Notes: generated from the letters alone by a model not told the origin. Shown: positions 45,811-59,100, counted from the stretch's first letter. The stretch: 64,000 nucleotides of DNA from Axinella damicornis (GCA_963931865.1 OZ007514.1:5434646-5498645); one strand, 5' to 3'. Numbers and translations are program-made.

Positions 45811-46084
45811 GTTAGCTAACTGTGGAATGAAATTCATCTCTGTTGTAATTGCTACTGTTTCTGGGACAAAAGCACCTTCCGTACGGGACAGGGGACAAGA
45901 CAAAGAATTCCGGGACTGTCCCAGACGTTTCGGGACACTTGGCAACTATGTCATTCATGCGTATGTAGCTATAGCTATAGTCAACAGAGCAGGGCTGACA
46001 TGCAGGAGTGTAGCTGGTACATGACCATATTGAACAGATTTACTGACACCCAGACGAACTCCCTGGAGGACACTGTGTTACAGT

Positions 46085-46345
46085 ACCGCTTTGTTTTTTT
46101 TCTTCGAATTCTTCTATAATAGTTTATGCAGAAGCAAGGGATACACAACTAGCAAAAAGCAAAATAAGTGTACCCACAAGTTATAAGTAAAGCAGTACAG
46201 ATCTTTTAAAAGAATTAAAAGAACAATGCATAAAAATATCCTTTGGCAGATGATTCCACAGAGAGAGTGTGTTAGGAAAACGACTCGATGATACTGGTAG
46301 GCACTGGTTCTAAACTTAGGAACAATTAATATAAAGGCTTATCAC
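46085..46345 (-). pseudogene. LINE 3'-terminal fragment
   Basis: The minus strand reads LSLWNHLPKDIF...SFNSFKR, the characteristic last ~30 residues of LINE reverse-transcriptase ORFs. It is followed by a 3' UTR like that at 39560-39650 ('agtttatgc.ga.aag') and an A-rich tail (46095-46102 region). Only the 3' end is present. Confidence 0.65.
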
Positions 46346-47640
46346 TTGACCTGGTCTGATGAAAATAGTCTGGGGGAAATACTGGAGCAGCAGGAAAGCT
46401 TTTGTTGTTACAGACCTTATTATGCTCAGGGAATAGAAGAATTGAACCCCTCAGAAACAGATTGGCCTAACCCAAAATCAAGCTAGTACTGGAGATTGCA
46501 TGAATTGCACAAAAATGGAGTAAAAAAATATGCAATGGTTATGATCCTATGACTGAAATTCTTGAAATTTCAGCAGCTCCTGAAACATAATTTTAACAGT
46601 ATTCTCAAATTCAGGAATTGTAATGAATCCCCATCACTGTTTGATTATTATGATGCACACCCTAATTTGCCGAAGGGCAACGCGGGCAACACAGTGTTTT
46701 GTCTTAACTGTTTCCCCTGTAACTACTGAAAAATTGCTGTGTACAGTGTCCGCCTGTCATGAATCCATTTTCATTCTGTACATTCATGTAGGTGAGTTGT
46801 TTACGATTTACGGACTTCCCCCCGGAGTCCCCCCCATTAATTTTACGTGGGCGACAGGACTTCCCCTAGCCGCCTCCACGCCCAGTTTGCAGTCCTTCAT
46901 TTGCGGAAAATTTTCGGAAAGTGAAGTAGCCTTCATCCTCGTCTGTGTGTCTATGAGGAACCTTACTGTCGAGTCACATCAGTGGTGAACAGGGATTCCT
47001 ATCAATACCTACCCTACTGGTAAGGCAGCTAGCTATATAGCTAGGTACGACCGTAAGTACGTGGGAGCAGGTAGCTAGCTACGTAGTTTACCCATGCATG
47101 CCGGTACGTACAGCTATCACAGTTCGAAGACGATTCTAGGGCTAGCTATCCCCAGCAGCTATTTTATTTTCTGCCAAATTCGATTGGAGGGGTAATTACC
47201 GCTCGATTTAATGGTATATTGATGCATAGCTGTAAGTTTGTGGAAATGACAACCATGCACTGCAATAGCCTCTAGATGAATACAATGTCATGGATTTGGG
47301 AAGGCTGTGGCGCAACACTAGAAATAGGCTTGGCTGCAAGCAGTTGGTCCCATGAGTTGGGACGTTGCTGGACGAACCTGTGGATGATTTTTCGGCTGTA
47401 CATGCATGGGTTTTTTTCAAACTTTCTTTCTTGGTGCTTGCTGGCCAAGCGGCTAAAGCTAGTGCTGGACTTGAGGACCTAGAGGTCTGCAGGTTCTACC
47501 CCAAAACTGAAAAGATGAATAGTTATCTGCCCTTGTCCTTCAGAGGGACGTTCACGGCGCCTGCATGCGGTCCCAGGGGACCTGATTTAAATGGCTCTGC
47601 CTTCTTTAGGCCCTCATCAGAAACCATTTGTGGTAAATAA
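46346..47640. other. No secure gene; unassigned ORFs
   Basis: The region upstream of the YqaJ-like gene. A plus-strand frame at 47365-47640 ends next to a possible splice region, but I could not join it to the exon at 47931. TAGCTAGC-type simple sequence occurs near 47025-47095. Confidence 0.3.
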
Positions 47641-47930
47641 TAAAAACGAAACAATAAAATTAGCTGGCAGATGAAGTTACCGAGTGTGGAATAGGTGAGG
47701 TGAGCAGTTGTCTCTATTTATGATTTACAAGTCATTAGTAAAATTAATGTTGCAAAGCCTACACAATGATTTAATCATTGCTGGATGCAAAATCCAAGTC
47801 TGTGAATGTACATAGATTTTATAAGCATGCACACATATTAATATGCCTATTCCTCTCCATGCAGAATTACTTCATGAAAAATACTCAGGGATCCAAGGAA
47901 CTCCTTCGACAGCAGAATTAGTACATTGTA

Positions 47931-49067
47931 ATGGAAATGGAATCATCTATCCCAGTAACAGCAAGTCTACCGGGAGGACCTAACCTCAGGAGAATGATTG
48001 TTTCTGCTAGTCAGATCCACCGAGTTATCACAAGTAAAGACTTAGACAAATTGGCCAAACAAATGCTTAAACAGAGAACACGGGGTTGGGAGAAAAGACA
48101 GCTACAAGCGGCTTTCCCACCACCATCTCCTCTCCCTTTTCTTGATTCACAATTATCTCCTGAGGCTGCCACACTAACTCCTCCTTCTCAATCACTAGAG
48201 GAGCCAGCCCAGGAAGAGTATCTCCAGCCACCACCTCTAAAGTTCAGTAGGAGAGGGGACACATACAAAGTAATCCAAGAGTCCGGAGAAGCCACGGAAT
48301 TGGTAAAGACACTCGGCTGGGAGGAAGAGGCTGATACATCATCAGCTCTACAAGAGGATGTGGAAGACACTGATGAACCAGCCAGGGAAGAAGTTCCTAC
48401 TTTTTCCTCCAGTTGTGTGGCAGCAGCTGATAAAATTGATCAGGAAATCCAATTCCTCCCAGTTGATAACCCAAAGCCTGTTCAACTGGATTTATCTCAC
48501 ATTACTCCTAGACCTGTCTACTTACCTGAGGAACAACCCTCACATCTGCAACGCGGAGTTGTCAAGTTGCAGGAGAAAACAGCTCTGCTTCGTTACCAGG
48601 AAGAGCAGGAAGATGTACAGGAGGTTAAGAAGGGTCACATGCTGAAAGACCCGGAAGAGATCATTTGCGGCACACCTGATGGCCAAGTGGCTCTCAAAGA
48701 CAGCACAAAAGGTCTGATAGAGATCAAGAGTCCAAAATCTCCAAGTCTGATGCTGCATGAAGCTGTAAGGAACAAAAATATCAAGTTCCTCACAGAAGCA
48801 GCTGCTACCGAAGCATCTGGGCAGCAAAAGTACCAGCTGAAGCGAAAGGACAAATACTACCACCAAGTGCAAGCACTGATATACGCAGGAAAAGAACAGC
48901 AGTTCAAATTCTGCGATTTTGTTGTCTGCTTGGCAGACGATACTTTTATTGAGCGGATCAATCCTGACCTCAACTGGCAAAAGGAGTACATTCCCAAGGT
49001 TCGCCAGTTCTGTGAGATCTATAACACACTGCTGAAAGAGGGAGAGCAGCAGGAGGAGGCTGCTTGA
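47931..49067 (+). CDS. YqaJ-like nuclease domain protein, 378 aa, with long disordered insert
   Basis: Single-exon frame; an in-frame stop lies 12 bases before the ATG at 47931, so this start or the ATG two codons on is the first possible. Residues about 20-60 (RRMIVSASQIHRVITSKDL) resemble the N-terminal helix region of YqaJ/lambda-exonuclease-fold proteins. Residues about 60-220 are Pro/Glu-rich and probably disordered. From about 240 the catalytic core follows: IICGTPDGQV (metal-binding Asp), GLIEIKSPKS (the ExK of a PD-(D/E)xK nuclease), KDKYYHQVQALIYAG (helix with conserved Tyr/Gln), then FCDFVVCLADDTFIERI. Members of this fold degrade or process dsDNA ends. In animals many copies are transposon-related, and no phage or transposon partner is visible here. 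The usual Glu in GRxxEP-type helix I is not obvious. Confidence 0.75.
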   Translation: MEMESSIPVTASLPGGPNLRRMIVSASQIHRVITSKDLDKLAKQMLKQRTRGWEKRQLQAAFPPPSPLPFLDSQLSPEAATLTPPSQSLEEPAQEEYLQPPPLKFSRRGDTYKVIQESGEATELVKTLGWEEEADTSSALQEDVEDTDEPAREEVPTFSSSCVAAADKIDQEIQFLPVDNPKPVQLDLSHITPRPVYLPEEQPSHLQRGVVKLQEKTALLRYQEEQEDVQEVKKGHMLKDPEEIICGTPDGQVALKDSTKGLIEIKSPKSPSLMLHEAVRNKNIKFLTEAAATEASGQQKYQLKRKDKYYHQVQALIYAGKEQQFKFCDFVVCLADDTFIERINPDLNWQKEYIPKVRQFCEIYNTLLKEGEQQEEAA

Positions 49068-49599
49068 GAATACGTGAACCAGTGGTGTAAGGATTCCAGT
49101 TTAGCTAGAGTGTATCTAGAATGCAACATAGTGTAGTGCAGGGTAAAACTACTATAATTGCCTCCCCCCTTTGACAATTCGCCGTAAGTATTTGAAATTG
49201 GTTACAGTGTATAGTATTATAAGCGGTAATTTATATTTTCTACCAGGTCAATTGTTTTCAGAAACTGTAGCTAGACTTTTTAACTTAATCGTTCATTTGT
49301 TCCCGATGTTATCAGTTTATGGAACAACTTACCTCAGTTCAAAAATAATGTTTTAATTCACTTAGCTATTGTTTCAAGAAACTGTTACATTGTCTTGTAC
49401 TACAGTGATGACGTAGTTGAAAGGTGCCGACCACAAAAAGCGTAACCCACTAATTGGAAATTATACCCGTCGTATAACTACCTACCTGTCGTATAACTAC
49501 CATACACCCTTGTCAGCACATTTTAGTGTACACAGAAGCCACTTCAGTATACTCAGCAAGTGCACTTAGAAGCCACTGTAGTACAAGCCAGTTGTAGCT
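49068..49599. other. 3' flank of the YqaJ-like gene
   Basis: AT-rich sequence; a short direct repeat 'gtcgtataactacc' occurs at 49469-49502. Nothing else was recognised. Confidence 0.4.
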
Positions 49600-49726
49600 A
49601 CTACCAGCTGCTGTGGTTTATCAGGAACACACTCGGCTGTTATTCAATTAGAAGCCTCTGCTGTGCCTCGGCCTCTAATTGAATAACAGCCTCGTGTATT
49701 CCCGATAAACCACAGCAGCTGGTAGT
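49600..49726. mobile_element. Compact foldback MITE (127 bp)
   Basis: 'actaccagctgctgtggttt'...'tgttattcaattagaagcc' is inverted after a short loop, giving ~55-bp arms with a few mismatches. Confidence 0.85.
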
Positions 49727-49868
49727 ATAACTATAACATAATATGCCCATGTTCATATTAGGTTATAGCTAGCTGTGTCATTTGCCTTGTGTAATTACCC
49801 CCCAAAAATTATGCTTGCATGCCACACCTACAGTCGTGCTATTGAGGCCTGTGTGGCTAGGTATAGTA

Positions 49869-50322
49869 GACATCTTCACTTGCTTAAGCTTTTACACTAG
49901 CCTGGAGGTTCAACAAGAACTTGTTTTTACAACCAAAGCGTTTCAACCACACAGCTGATTGTTCTATGCACGCGTTGGGGGTGGGGTGTTCTCATGGATG
50001 AGTGCATCATACATGAGGCAGGATGCCTTCCTCCAGGTTGAGAGGGTTGGGCTGGCTCCTCATGTGCCAGGTCTCCAACGCGTGCACAGAACAATCAGCA
50101 GCACTAATTTGATTTCCAGTCGGTGCATGCTACCTCTGTACTGTAGGTGACACGTCTCACCAATTTTTCTCAGTTTGTCATTTGTGTACCTATAAGAGTG
50201 TCTGTTGATGTGCTGTATTGTATTACCACTGAAGAAGACCACCACAGTGTGGTCGAAACATTTGGTTGAAAAAACAAGTTCTTGTTGAACCTCCTGGCTA
50301 GTGTAAAAGTGAAGATGTACAC
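49869..50322. mobile_element. Foldback element, ~85-bp arms
   Basis: The outer arms share 'acatcttcact', 'tttacactagcc' and 'aggttcaacaagaacttgtt' with their inverted copies. A second inner pair, 'ctgattgttctatgcacgcg' near 49953 and 'cgcgtgcacagaacaatcag' near 50080, makes a nested stem. Confidence 0.85.
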
Positions 50323-51538
50323 CTACAGTCATTAATAGCTATGATATCCCAGTATCAGTATGTACAGTTCAGGCATTAAGCCAACATTATAACAGGAGCA
50401 CACAGCTTGAGGAAGGAACTAATAATCACTTCCACTCTCTACAAAGCAACGTACATCAGCAACAGTGGCAGCAGTGGTGACAGTCAGCTCTATCATGCAC
50501 AGTTTCTACCTGCGAGAAGCAGTTCCTATCTGGAATGATGTCAGCTGTGCTAATCGGATTCTGCTAATAATTCTATTGAAATTTTGCCTTCATTGACATG
50601 ATCAGTAGCTAGAATCAATACCTAACAACAAACGATTAAATAATAATTATTAGTACAGCTTCATGACATGCATGTAATGAGTTCCAGCAATGTCCTTAAG
50701 GTGATATATAGTTGGACTCAAGTATTGGAGAAGGTGATACCAGCTAGCGTCACTGAAGGGTGATTGCACGTGCGGGGTTGTAATTTAACTGTAGAAAACC
50801 ATCCATGCATGGGCAGTTCCTGCCACTCTTTGGTAATTGAGCTCTAACGGCCCTCTTATATTGTAGGACCACAATCATCAGTGACCAAGTCCCACATTTC
50901 TTAACCTCAATGCGCTAATTTAGCATTCCCAGGAGCTTTATTTGATTAGAAGCTTGCTGTTGATTGGGTGGGTATTGTCAAGCCGACATGAAAGTGCTGA
51001 AAGTAGCCCTGCTTCCTGGTCTATGGTGTAGTACATGTATACAAATCAAGATGAATATTAATGAGAACCCCCTCAAGTCTATTTTCTCTGCCGTTATAGA
51101 ATAGCACTTCAAAGACTCAAAGTAGCTACTCAAGGGGACTTCCAGAAACATGCTTGGTGAATGACAAAACACTGATCCTTCTAGACCTCATATGCAAAGT
51201 GGCAAAGTATAGATAGTATGACAGCGCTGATCGAATCATCAATATTGACGCAATTCTGCATGAGCATCAAGTGACCTCGAGTTTGGCCTTGCCAGTTTAT
51301 AGCTAGTTAGATCTGCATGACTTCTGGTGGGAGTCTGAACAATCTCATGCACTATAATCAGCTATGCACACAACTTAAATATTGGTCTAAAATCTTCCTG
51401 ATTTCAACTCACATAAACTGGATGGTACTTTTACAGTGAAATGAAGTTGTAATAACAAAAATGTGCAACAAAAACAATTAGCTAAGTTAACACTGGAAAT
51501 GATTCCAGGCACAATATAGCAATAAAAGGAGCCGCATC
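50323..51538. other. No recognised gene
   Basis: AT-rich intergenic sequence. A stretch near 51140-51200 resembles 45025-45080, part of the local segmental duplication. Confidence 0.4.
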
Positions 51539-53115
51539 CTATAAACCTAGTGCATTTTTAACGTGTTTAGCAAGTTCTTTTCGGTCTGAGTCAACCAACA
51601 GTTCCATTAGTTTTCCCCAAGTAGTATCTGGACTGTCTAACCATAGTGTGAAGATCTCCCGGCAGCAGATGTGCAGACCGTTCTGTTTGTGCACATGCTC
51701 TGCTTCAATGCATGCAACTTTTTGTCCCACTTGGTCAAGGTCCATTAGAAGCCCAAAATCCTTCCAAATTGGAGTGATTGATTCCATAATGTTGACCCTC
51801 TCTCCCTTCCTGGTTTTCAGCTTCATCAGTTGTGATATCCTGGGCTTCATATCTGGAACAGTCAGAACACGAAAACACATTCAACAATCATCTTCACTCA
51901 GCGGTTCTGATATATTTCATATTCTAATTTTGTTTACTAACGTCCAGTTGTGCTGAATTGTACAATACAATGTACTGCTATCATGATTTCCTTTTCTTAC
52001 TAGCTAGTGCATGTGCTTCCAACAACCTTTCCAGCAAATATTAATGACGACAAGTTATTAAATTTAATCCACAATGTCATATAGCTGACTGCATATCAAA
52101 AATTACGGCAATTGAAGGTGCAGGTAGCTAGCTATACCATTCAAACACATTACATACCAAGGATGCCAGTTGTGTCCTTCACATGTACAGCAGGTGATGA
52201 AAGCTGCAGACCAGCCAGGTTTTCTGTAAAAGTGAATGGATACTGTAACACTATAATCACAATGGCAACAAGTCTGATTGAGGCACCATGCATGCCATAA
52301 TACTCAGATGCCATTATCACACATACCGTATGCACCAGAAGTCTGAGGGAACCACACCAGGTGTTACTCTGTCAGTCTGCTGCAGACCTCAGCTCGATTC
52401 ACAGTGCAAGTCATCCACCTACGGTTGCTTTCAACTGTGGCGATGTGCTTGCATGGAGCGGGTGTATCTGTAGAACTATGATCACCTGAACAGAAGAAGG
52501 CATCTTGTGGCATTGAATAGTTGTAGTGGAGTGTGCTCGATGCACTGTGCAAGCCTGTAAGGATTGTTTCCCGAATTTGTGGACACACTACTGGATACAG
52601 TTCTGAAGCAATGGCTGCAGGAAGTTGAATATATACTCACTTGGATGTAGGTTGAGAACGAATCAGTGATGATAATTTTTCCAGGAAGATCTCCTGGGAC
52701 TTCAAATTCAATAGTGTTTCGGTCAACTTTGGCTGGACATTGACTGCTAGCATCAAAGAGCAGCTTCCACTTGGCCTGAGAAAGAAGGTACGCTAGAAGA
52801 GCACAGAACACTCCAACTGAAGGACTTTGGGGAAAATGAACTAGTAGGGAAGATACAGAAGAGTGGGTTTGTCCATCACTGGGAGAAGACAGGGCATGAG
52901 GTACTCCTCTTCAGTGATCTGGGATACTATGAGGAGCTTTGTGAAAAGCTTCAGCAGCTGGACAGGACCAAAAAGGCCTGGAACATAATGTTTTGAAAAC
53001 TCTTTCTTGCTCAGGAGTTCAAGGGTCACAATTCCCTGATCCCGAAACTTACGAAGCTTAGCTTCAACTGCTTTGAGTTGTTTTCAATCTGTGACTGTAC
53101 TCTACTAATTTTGAT
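51539..53115 (-). pseudogene. Tandem copy of the GTPase/death-domain gene, truncated and frameshifted
   Basis: Matches the 3' half of the full gene exon by exon: a COR-region fragment (about 52343-53115), the small linker exon (52158-52223, intact GT/AG) and the C-terminal death-domain exon (51539-51852, fully open, ending NALGL then TAG). The COR fragment lacks the GTPase half, has a deletion after MDKPTLL and a short insertion near 52630 that shift the frame, and has no start. The linker and death-domain exons could in principle still be spliced onto the upstream gene as alternative 3' exons, because all borders are phase 1. Otherwise this is a pseudogene from tandem duplication. Confidence 0.8.
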
Positions 53116-53167
53116 ACCAGATACAATAGAAAGAACAGCTCAATAACATGACATTGTGTACATGAAG

Positions 53168-56100
53168 TTACAAACCCAGTGCATCTTTAACCTGTTCAGC
53201 AAGTTGTTTTCGTTCTGAGTCAACTAACAGTTCAATCAGATCTCCCCAGGTGGCATCTGGACTGTCCAGCCATAGTTCGAACATCTCCCGGCAGCAGATG
53301 CGTAGACCGTTCTGTTTGTGTGCATGTTCTGCGTCGATGCACCGAATTCTTTGTCCCTCTGGGTCGAGGTCCATGAGGAACCCGACATCCTTCCAAACTG
53401 GAGCAACCGATTCAATGATGTTCACCCTCTCTCCCTTCTTGGTCTTTAGCTTCATCAGTTGGGCCATCCTGGGCTTCATATCTGCAACACAAAATACACA
53501 TGAAGGAATCAAACACATTGTACTATTGTGTGTGTGTGGGTGGAATAATATTCTGAAGCCATGTGACAGCTGTGGTTTATAGAAATTAGACCATGCATGC
53601 TGACTATGAAATTAACTATAACAAGTTTTCGTTTCTGAAAATTCAAATATTTGTACTGACTGTGCTGTTGATTAAATAGTGCAATTGGCAATTCCTTTAC
53701 CATAAAACCTAGCAGAAACTAAAGAGCATATCTGACAGTGGAGAGATCTATTCATGCATACCAGCAGTGGTGGCTCCAGATGCACTGGGACTGCAGACCT
53801 TGGGAGTCGGTCGGCCTGCTACATCTGAGGGAGGTGTACCTGTGGAATAATATTACGACACACCATTAATTCTTCATCCACAGTGATGCAGTTAATGTTA
53901 TCAAGGTGTAGGTGCACATCTTAATCCATAACATACCGAGGATGCCAATTGTGTCCTTCACAGCAGGTGGTGAAAGCTTCAGCTCAGACAGTTTTTCTGT
54001 AAAGGTATAAACAAAGAGATGAGAAGTGAAGTGCGTTCAATTGATCAGCTAGACCAAGACGTAAGCATAAATAATGAGACTGATCGCACAACCACATTAT
54101 CCCATACAGTCACATGATGACCATAATCATAGCTACTCAAATTTCATCACCATAACACGTACCAACTGCACCAGAAGTCTGAGGGAACCACACCAGGTGC
54201 TGCTCTGTCAGTCTGCTGCAGACCTCAGCTCGATTCACGGTGCAAGTCATCCACCTACGGTTGCTTTCAACTGTGGCGACATGCACGCGTGGAACAGGTG
54301 CATCTGTAGAAGTAATATGATCACCTGAACAGAAGAAGGCATCTTGTGGCACAGAATTGTTGTAGTTGAGATTGCTCGATGCACTGCGCAAGCCTGCAAT
54401 GATTGTTTCCCGAATTTGTGGACACACTTCTGGAGACAGCTCTGAAGCAATGGCTGCAGGAAGTTGAATACTCACTTGGTAGTAGGTTGAGAACGAATCG
54501 GTGAGCGTGATTCTTCCAGGACGATCTCCTGGGACTTCAAACTCAATGGTGTTGCGGTCAACTTTGGCTGGACATTGACTGCTAGCATCAAAGAGCAGCT
54601 TCCATTTGGCCCGAGAAAGAAGGTAGGCTGCTAGACCACAGAACACTCCAACTGGAGGACTGTGGGGAAAGTAAAACAGCAGGGAAGGGACACTGCTATT
54701 GGGAGAGAGAAGAGTGGGATCCTCTGTCACTGGTAAGAGACAGGGCATGAGGTACTCCTCGTCGGTGATCTGGGACACTATGAGGAGCTTCGTGAAAAGC
54801 TTCAGCAGCTGGACAGGACCAAAAAGGCCTGGAACATAATGTTTTGAAAATTCCGGCTTGCTAAGGAGTTCTAGGGTCACGATTCCCTGATCACGAAATT
54901 GAAGGAGCTTACCTTCAACTGCTTTGTGTTGACTCGGATCGGTTTTCAACCTGTGGATGTGCTCTACTAATTCAGTTATCTTGTCAAGGAGCACCTGGGA
55001 ATCACAAAAGATGATGTCGGGAAGCACATCCTTGTAGTAGAAGAGAATGTTAAGATTGTCAAGGTACTTCAGAGCTTCTTCGATTGACTCTTCATCAAAG
55101 TGAAATCTCTCGGCTAATGCAAAGCACTCAGCTTTGCTGAGCACACCCCGCCCTAGTTCCAGCATCCGCTTCTGAAGTGCCATCTCAAGGGTGTGCCATC
55201 GAAGTGGGATTTTCTTAGGCTTTATGTGCGATCTCTCAACTATCACTCGCCTTAACTCTGCAGCAATTTCTTGTTCCTGAAGCCCAGGATTTTTGGCATT
55301 CAATGGGAAAATGACTTCCTTTAACCCTTCACCGCAATAGATGACATCATTCTGAATTGCAGGAAGGAGCATATCACTAATCTTCATATTTTTCTCCTCT
55401 CTTGATTCTGGGCACTGGTCTTCCAGATCCCTGTGGGTCCCAATGAAGATTGCATTGGGACAGAGGCCTTCCTCAGACTGGGATGCCTGTGCTTGCATCA
55501 CCCTCATGCAGTGTTTGAGAATCTGTTGGTTGGTGTAAGCTGAATGGTAAGGGATGCCTACAAGCTGACCGTCATCGTCATAGTATTCAATAAGCGGGTG
55601 GTCACTAAGACTCTCATCGAGCCTGATTGCGAACATAGTAGCTGAAGTTCCTCGCATGAATATGGGGAGCACCTCATGAAACTGAGGCTGTCCTCCAGTA
55701 TCGATCAGACTTATTCGATCTTGTGTGAAGGCCTTCTTTGCATATCGTTCATATGGTGACATCTCAATACGTCGAAGTAGCTCATCTTCTGCAGAATTGG
55801 AGACTGCAGGCATTTCGTGGGTGACGGATGAGACATTAGCGGAAGAAGATGAGCATGATGTGTTTTCATGATGTCCAGTTTGCAGTTTTGAGGTACCTGC
55901 TACTGTGGGTGTGCTGGAAGATTCAGCTGGGGTCTTAGCATTCACAGCAGGCGAAGGCTTTGATGGAAGCATTGTAGATGTATCAGCAATTGTCTGTGAA
56001 AGTTCATCACGTGTTACTCGGACCCACTTTTTACCTCTCTTTTCGGCCCTAGTCCTCGATACTGCCCTAACTGGTCTTGTAGCGCACGGTGTGCTACAGC

Positions 56101-59100
56101 GGACAGCGGGTGGATCCTCGTCCATAATTAATGCGATCGTGTGACTCTTTCCTGTTCCTGCTGCTCCCAGAATGAGCGCTTTAATGTCCCTTGCCTCGAC
56201 GTATCCATGTGTCATTGCCTCATCAAAAATCTCCTTGGACTTCTCACTTGCTGTAATGTAGGAAGTGTTACAAAACTTCATAGCTATGTAGATGGTATAC
56301 ATAGATACGTGCACAATGATCGGACAACATAAATGCATTGAACAAGATTGAATTCATGACTGTTCATAAAAGTTATCTTGTCAAGGAAAGGTGTGGCAAA
56401 GACATAGCTAGAACCTACATCACAGTGAATGTCCAAGGTAACCAAAATTTGCACTTGCAGCAAAACAAAGATGTGAGCAGTCTTCCAAAACACTCTCTGT
56501 AACTGCATAACTGCATGCAGTGCACCACCAACTAGCTATTCAATTTGATTATCAAACATGTTACATGGTTCATATATCCATACCTCTGACATATTTAGTG
56601 GTGACCTCATCGGCTAGATCATGACGTTTCATCTCGTGTAGTGCTCTGGCAACTCGCTTCCAAGAAGGAGTGGGGTAGAATTTCACATAGTCATCTATCA
56701 CAGCCTCCAACCTCTGCTGATTACTACGATAGATCCAATTGATTTGATCCACCCATCTCACACCAAATGAGACACCTAGGTTCCTCCAGCGGCACTGCAC
56801 CTCCATCACCACCTCCATGAGCTTGCCAGTGGTAAGGGTGGGGTCAGCTGCATGTGGTGGGAAAGCAAAATCTCTCAAAGCCATGCCATAGCTCTACAGT
56901 CAGTTTATAGGAACCCTCATGACCATGTTCAGAATACATAATACATGCAAGCAGAATAATTGAATTTCGTCTCAAGCAAGGCACTGCCCACACAGTCTAA
57001 TTAGCTAGCTAATGATCCTATATATGCACTTGATAGTAATTTAAGAGTTCTGCACCTTCACTGACCATAATTATTTTGAATCGGATTGTCATGCAGAAAG
57101 AAATTATGCACCAACTCTAAGCAGAATTGGTGGCTAAAGAAGAATAATCAATGACCCAAGAGTAGCGGTTCTATTATCACATGCAAAGATCAAGATTCAA
57201 TTTTGATATTGGACTACTCCTCAGTAGTTTGAACACGTAAGTAGATAAGTGATGATGAAATATCTTTTGCCTCCAATGGAGATAATATGCATGCATACTT
57301 ATATGTGCCCACAGAAAATGTGCTACAAATGGCAAAAGGAGGAAGAGGAACGGGAAGAGAAGCAAGAAGTGGTGGTGTAGCATATGAGTATTGATTAGAG
57401 CATAAACACATCAGAATAATTTATGAGAAGAATCAAGAAATTCACGTACCTTTTGGCAAATATTGTTTTGCCATTGCCATTGCTCTGTCCTCTCCATTCT
57501 TGTAAAGAACCCAGGCAAGTTTCTCCCAAGAAGCCTCAGGGTCAGTGTCAACCCAGTACTCTCCCAGTTTGCAACTCTTCTCCTCCTCAGTCGAAGACTG
57601 AGGCTTGGTTTCAGCTGATAGATTGGACTCAGGGACGCCAAGCATGCTCCCCACTCTCTTCCAGTCTCCTACCTCCCCCATTACCTCATTCACCTTGTCC
57701 ACTGTGAGGGTGGGGTCTGAGAAGCACAAGCAGAATGGGAGGGTGCAGAGCAGGATAATTAAGTATGTAAATTATTCCAATGCAGTGACCCTCAGGTTTC
57801 AAAGCAGAGGACATTTGGATTGAACACAAATCAATGTGGACATGAACTGAACTTTACATCTCGTCATTGCTTGTGTTGATTTGTACAGAGCAAATATTGT
57901 ATGAAAGCCATTCGTAACTGCATATATTGAGCACTAGCTAGTGGTGTGTACAGTAATCCACATTAGAAATTAAACACCATGGCACACTGGTCTAATTTCA
58001 GATGGTCATTGTAGATACCTTTTGGCAGGAATGTTTTTGCCACTGCTGCTGCTCTTTCTTCTCCGTTCTCATAAAGTGCCCTGGCTAGTTTCCCCCAGGA
58101 GGCATCAGGGTCAGTGCTGACCCAGTAATCGCACAGTGTGTGACACTTCAATTCGTCACTTGACGACTGCTGGTTGATTTCATGCAGCTTGGGTTCTGGG
58201 ACATCAAGCAAACTCCCCATCTCTTCCCAGTCTCCTACCACCCCCATCACCTCCGTCACATTCTCCAGAGTGAGAGTGGGATCTGAAGAAAGGACACAAA
58301 GCAGAATGGGAGGACACAGTGGGGAGAGATTAAAGAGATTAAAGCATTGCTGCTAGACTCACTCTCTCCTAGGAGATTGCAAGTCGGAGATGAGGCTGAG
58401 AGAAAAGCAAGTCTGTCTAGCAATGCTATATGACATATATAGCTCCATGTCACAGTACTTTGGTGCATAATTAAGTTTGTAAATGCCAATTTATGAGGAC
58501 TTTGAGGTTCTGCTACATCAGCACCTGAGCTGAACGTCCTCGAGTTCAAATGTGCTTATAATTATGTGCCTATATAGGTGGCAAAGAAAATGAGGTATAT
58601 ATGTTCAACCGACTTAGGCCTACGCATACAATAGCCTCCTTCAGCTCCTTAAAGATTGCTCGCTAAAGCACATACCGACTGTGGAACTTGATGAGCTAAG
58701 CAAGTCTGAACACAGTTGTCTGAAAAATATCAATTCCTTCCAGACAGGAAATTATGTTAGTCTGTCGTAGGGGGCAGGGTTGCTGTGCACATGCAGGCTT
58801 CTGAGTACTGATGGTGAATTATTATTATTTGCTTTCTTTAAAATAATTATAAACAGAACAACTGGGGATGATAAAATTTTTATCATCCCCAGTTGTTCTG
58901 TTTATAATTATTTTAAAGAAAGCAAATAATAACAATTCACCATCAGTACTCAGAAGCCTGCATGTGCACAGCGACCCTGCCCCCTACGACAGACTAACAT
59001 AATTTCCTGTCTGGAAGGAATTGATATTTTTCAGACAACTGTGTTCAGACTTGCTTAGCTCATCAAGTTCCACAGTCGGTATGTGCTACATGAAATGAGT

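Noticed and set aside
54137..56338. Single-exon 733-codon gene with start near 56338
   Set aside because: The first ~29 and last ~9 codons lie beyond clear splice sites (acceptor before 56250, donor after 54163) that join in phase to the death-domain exons.
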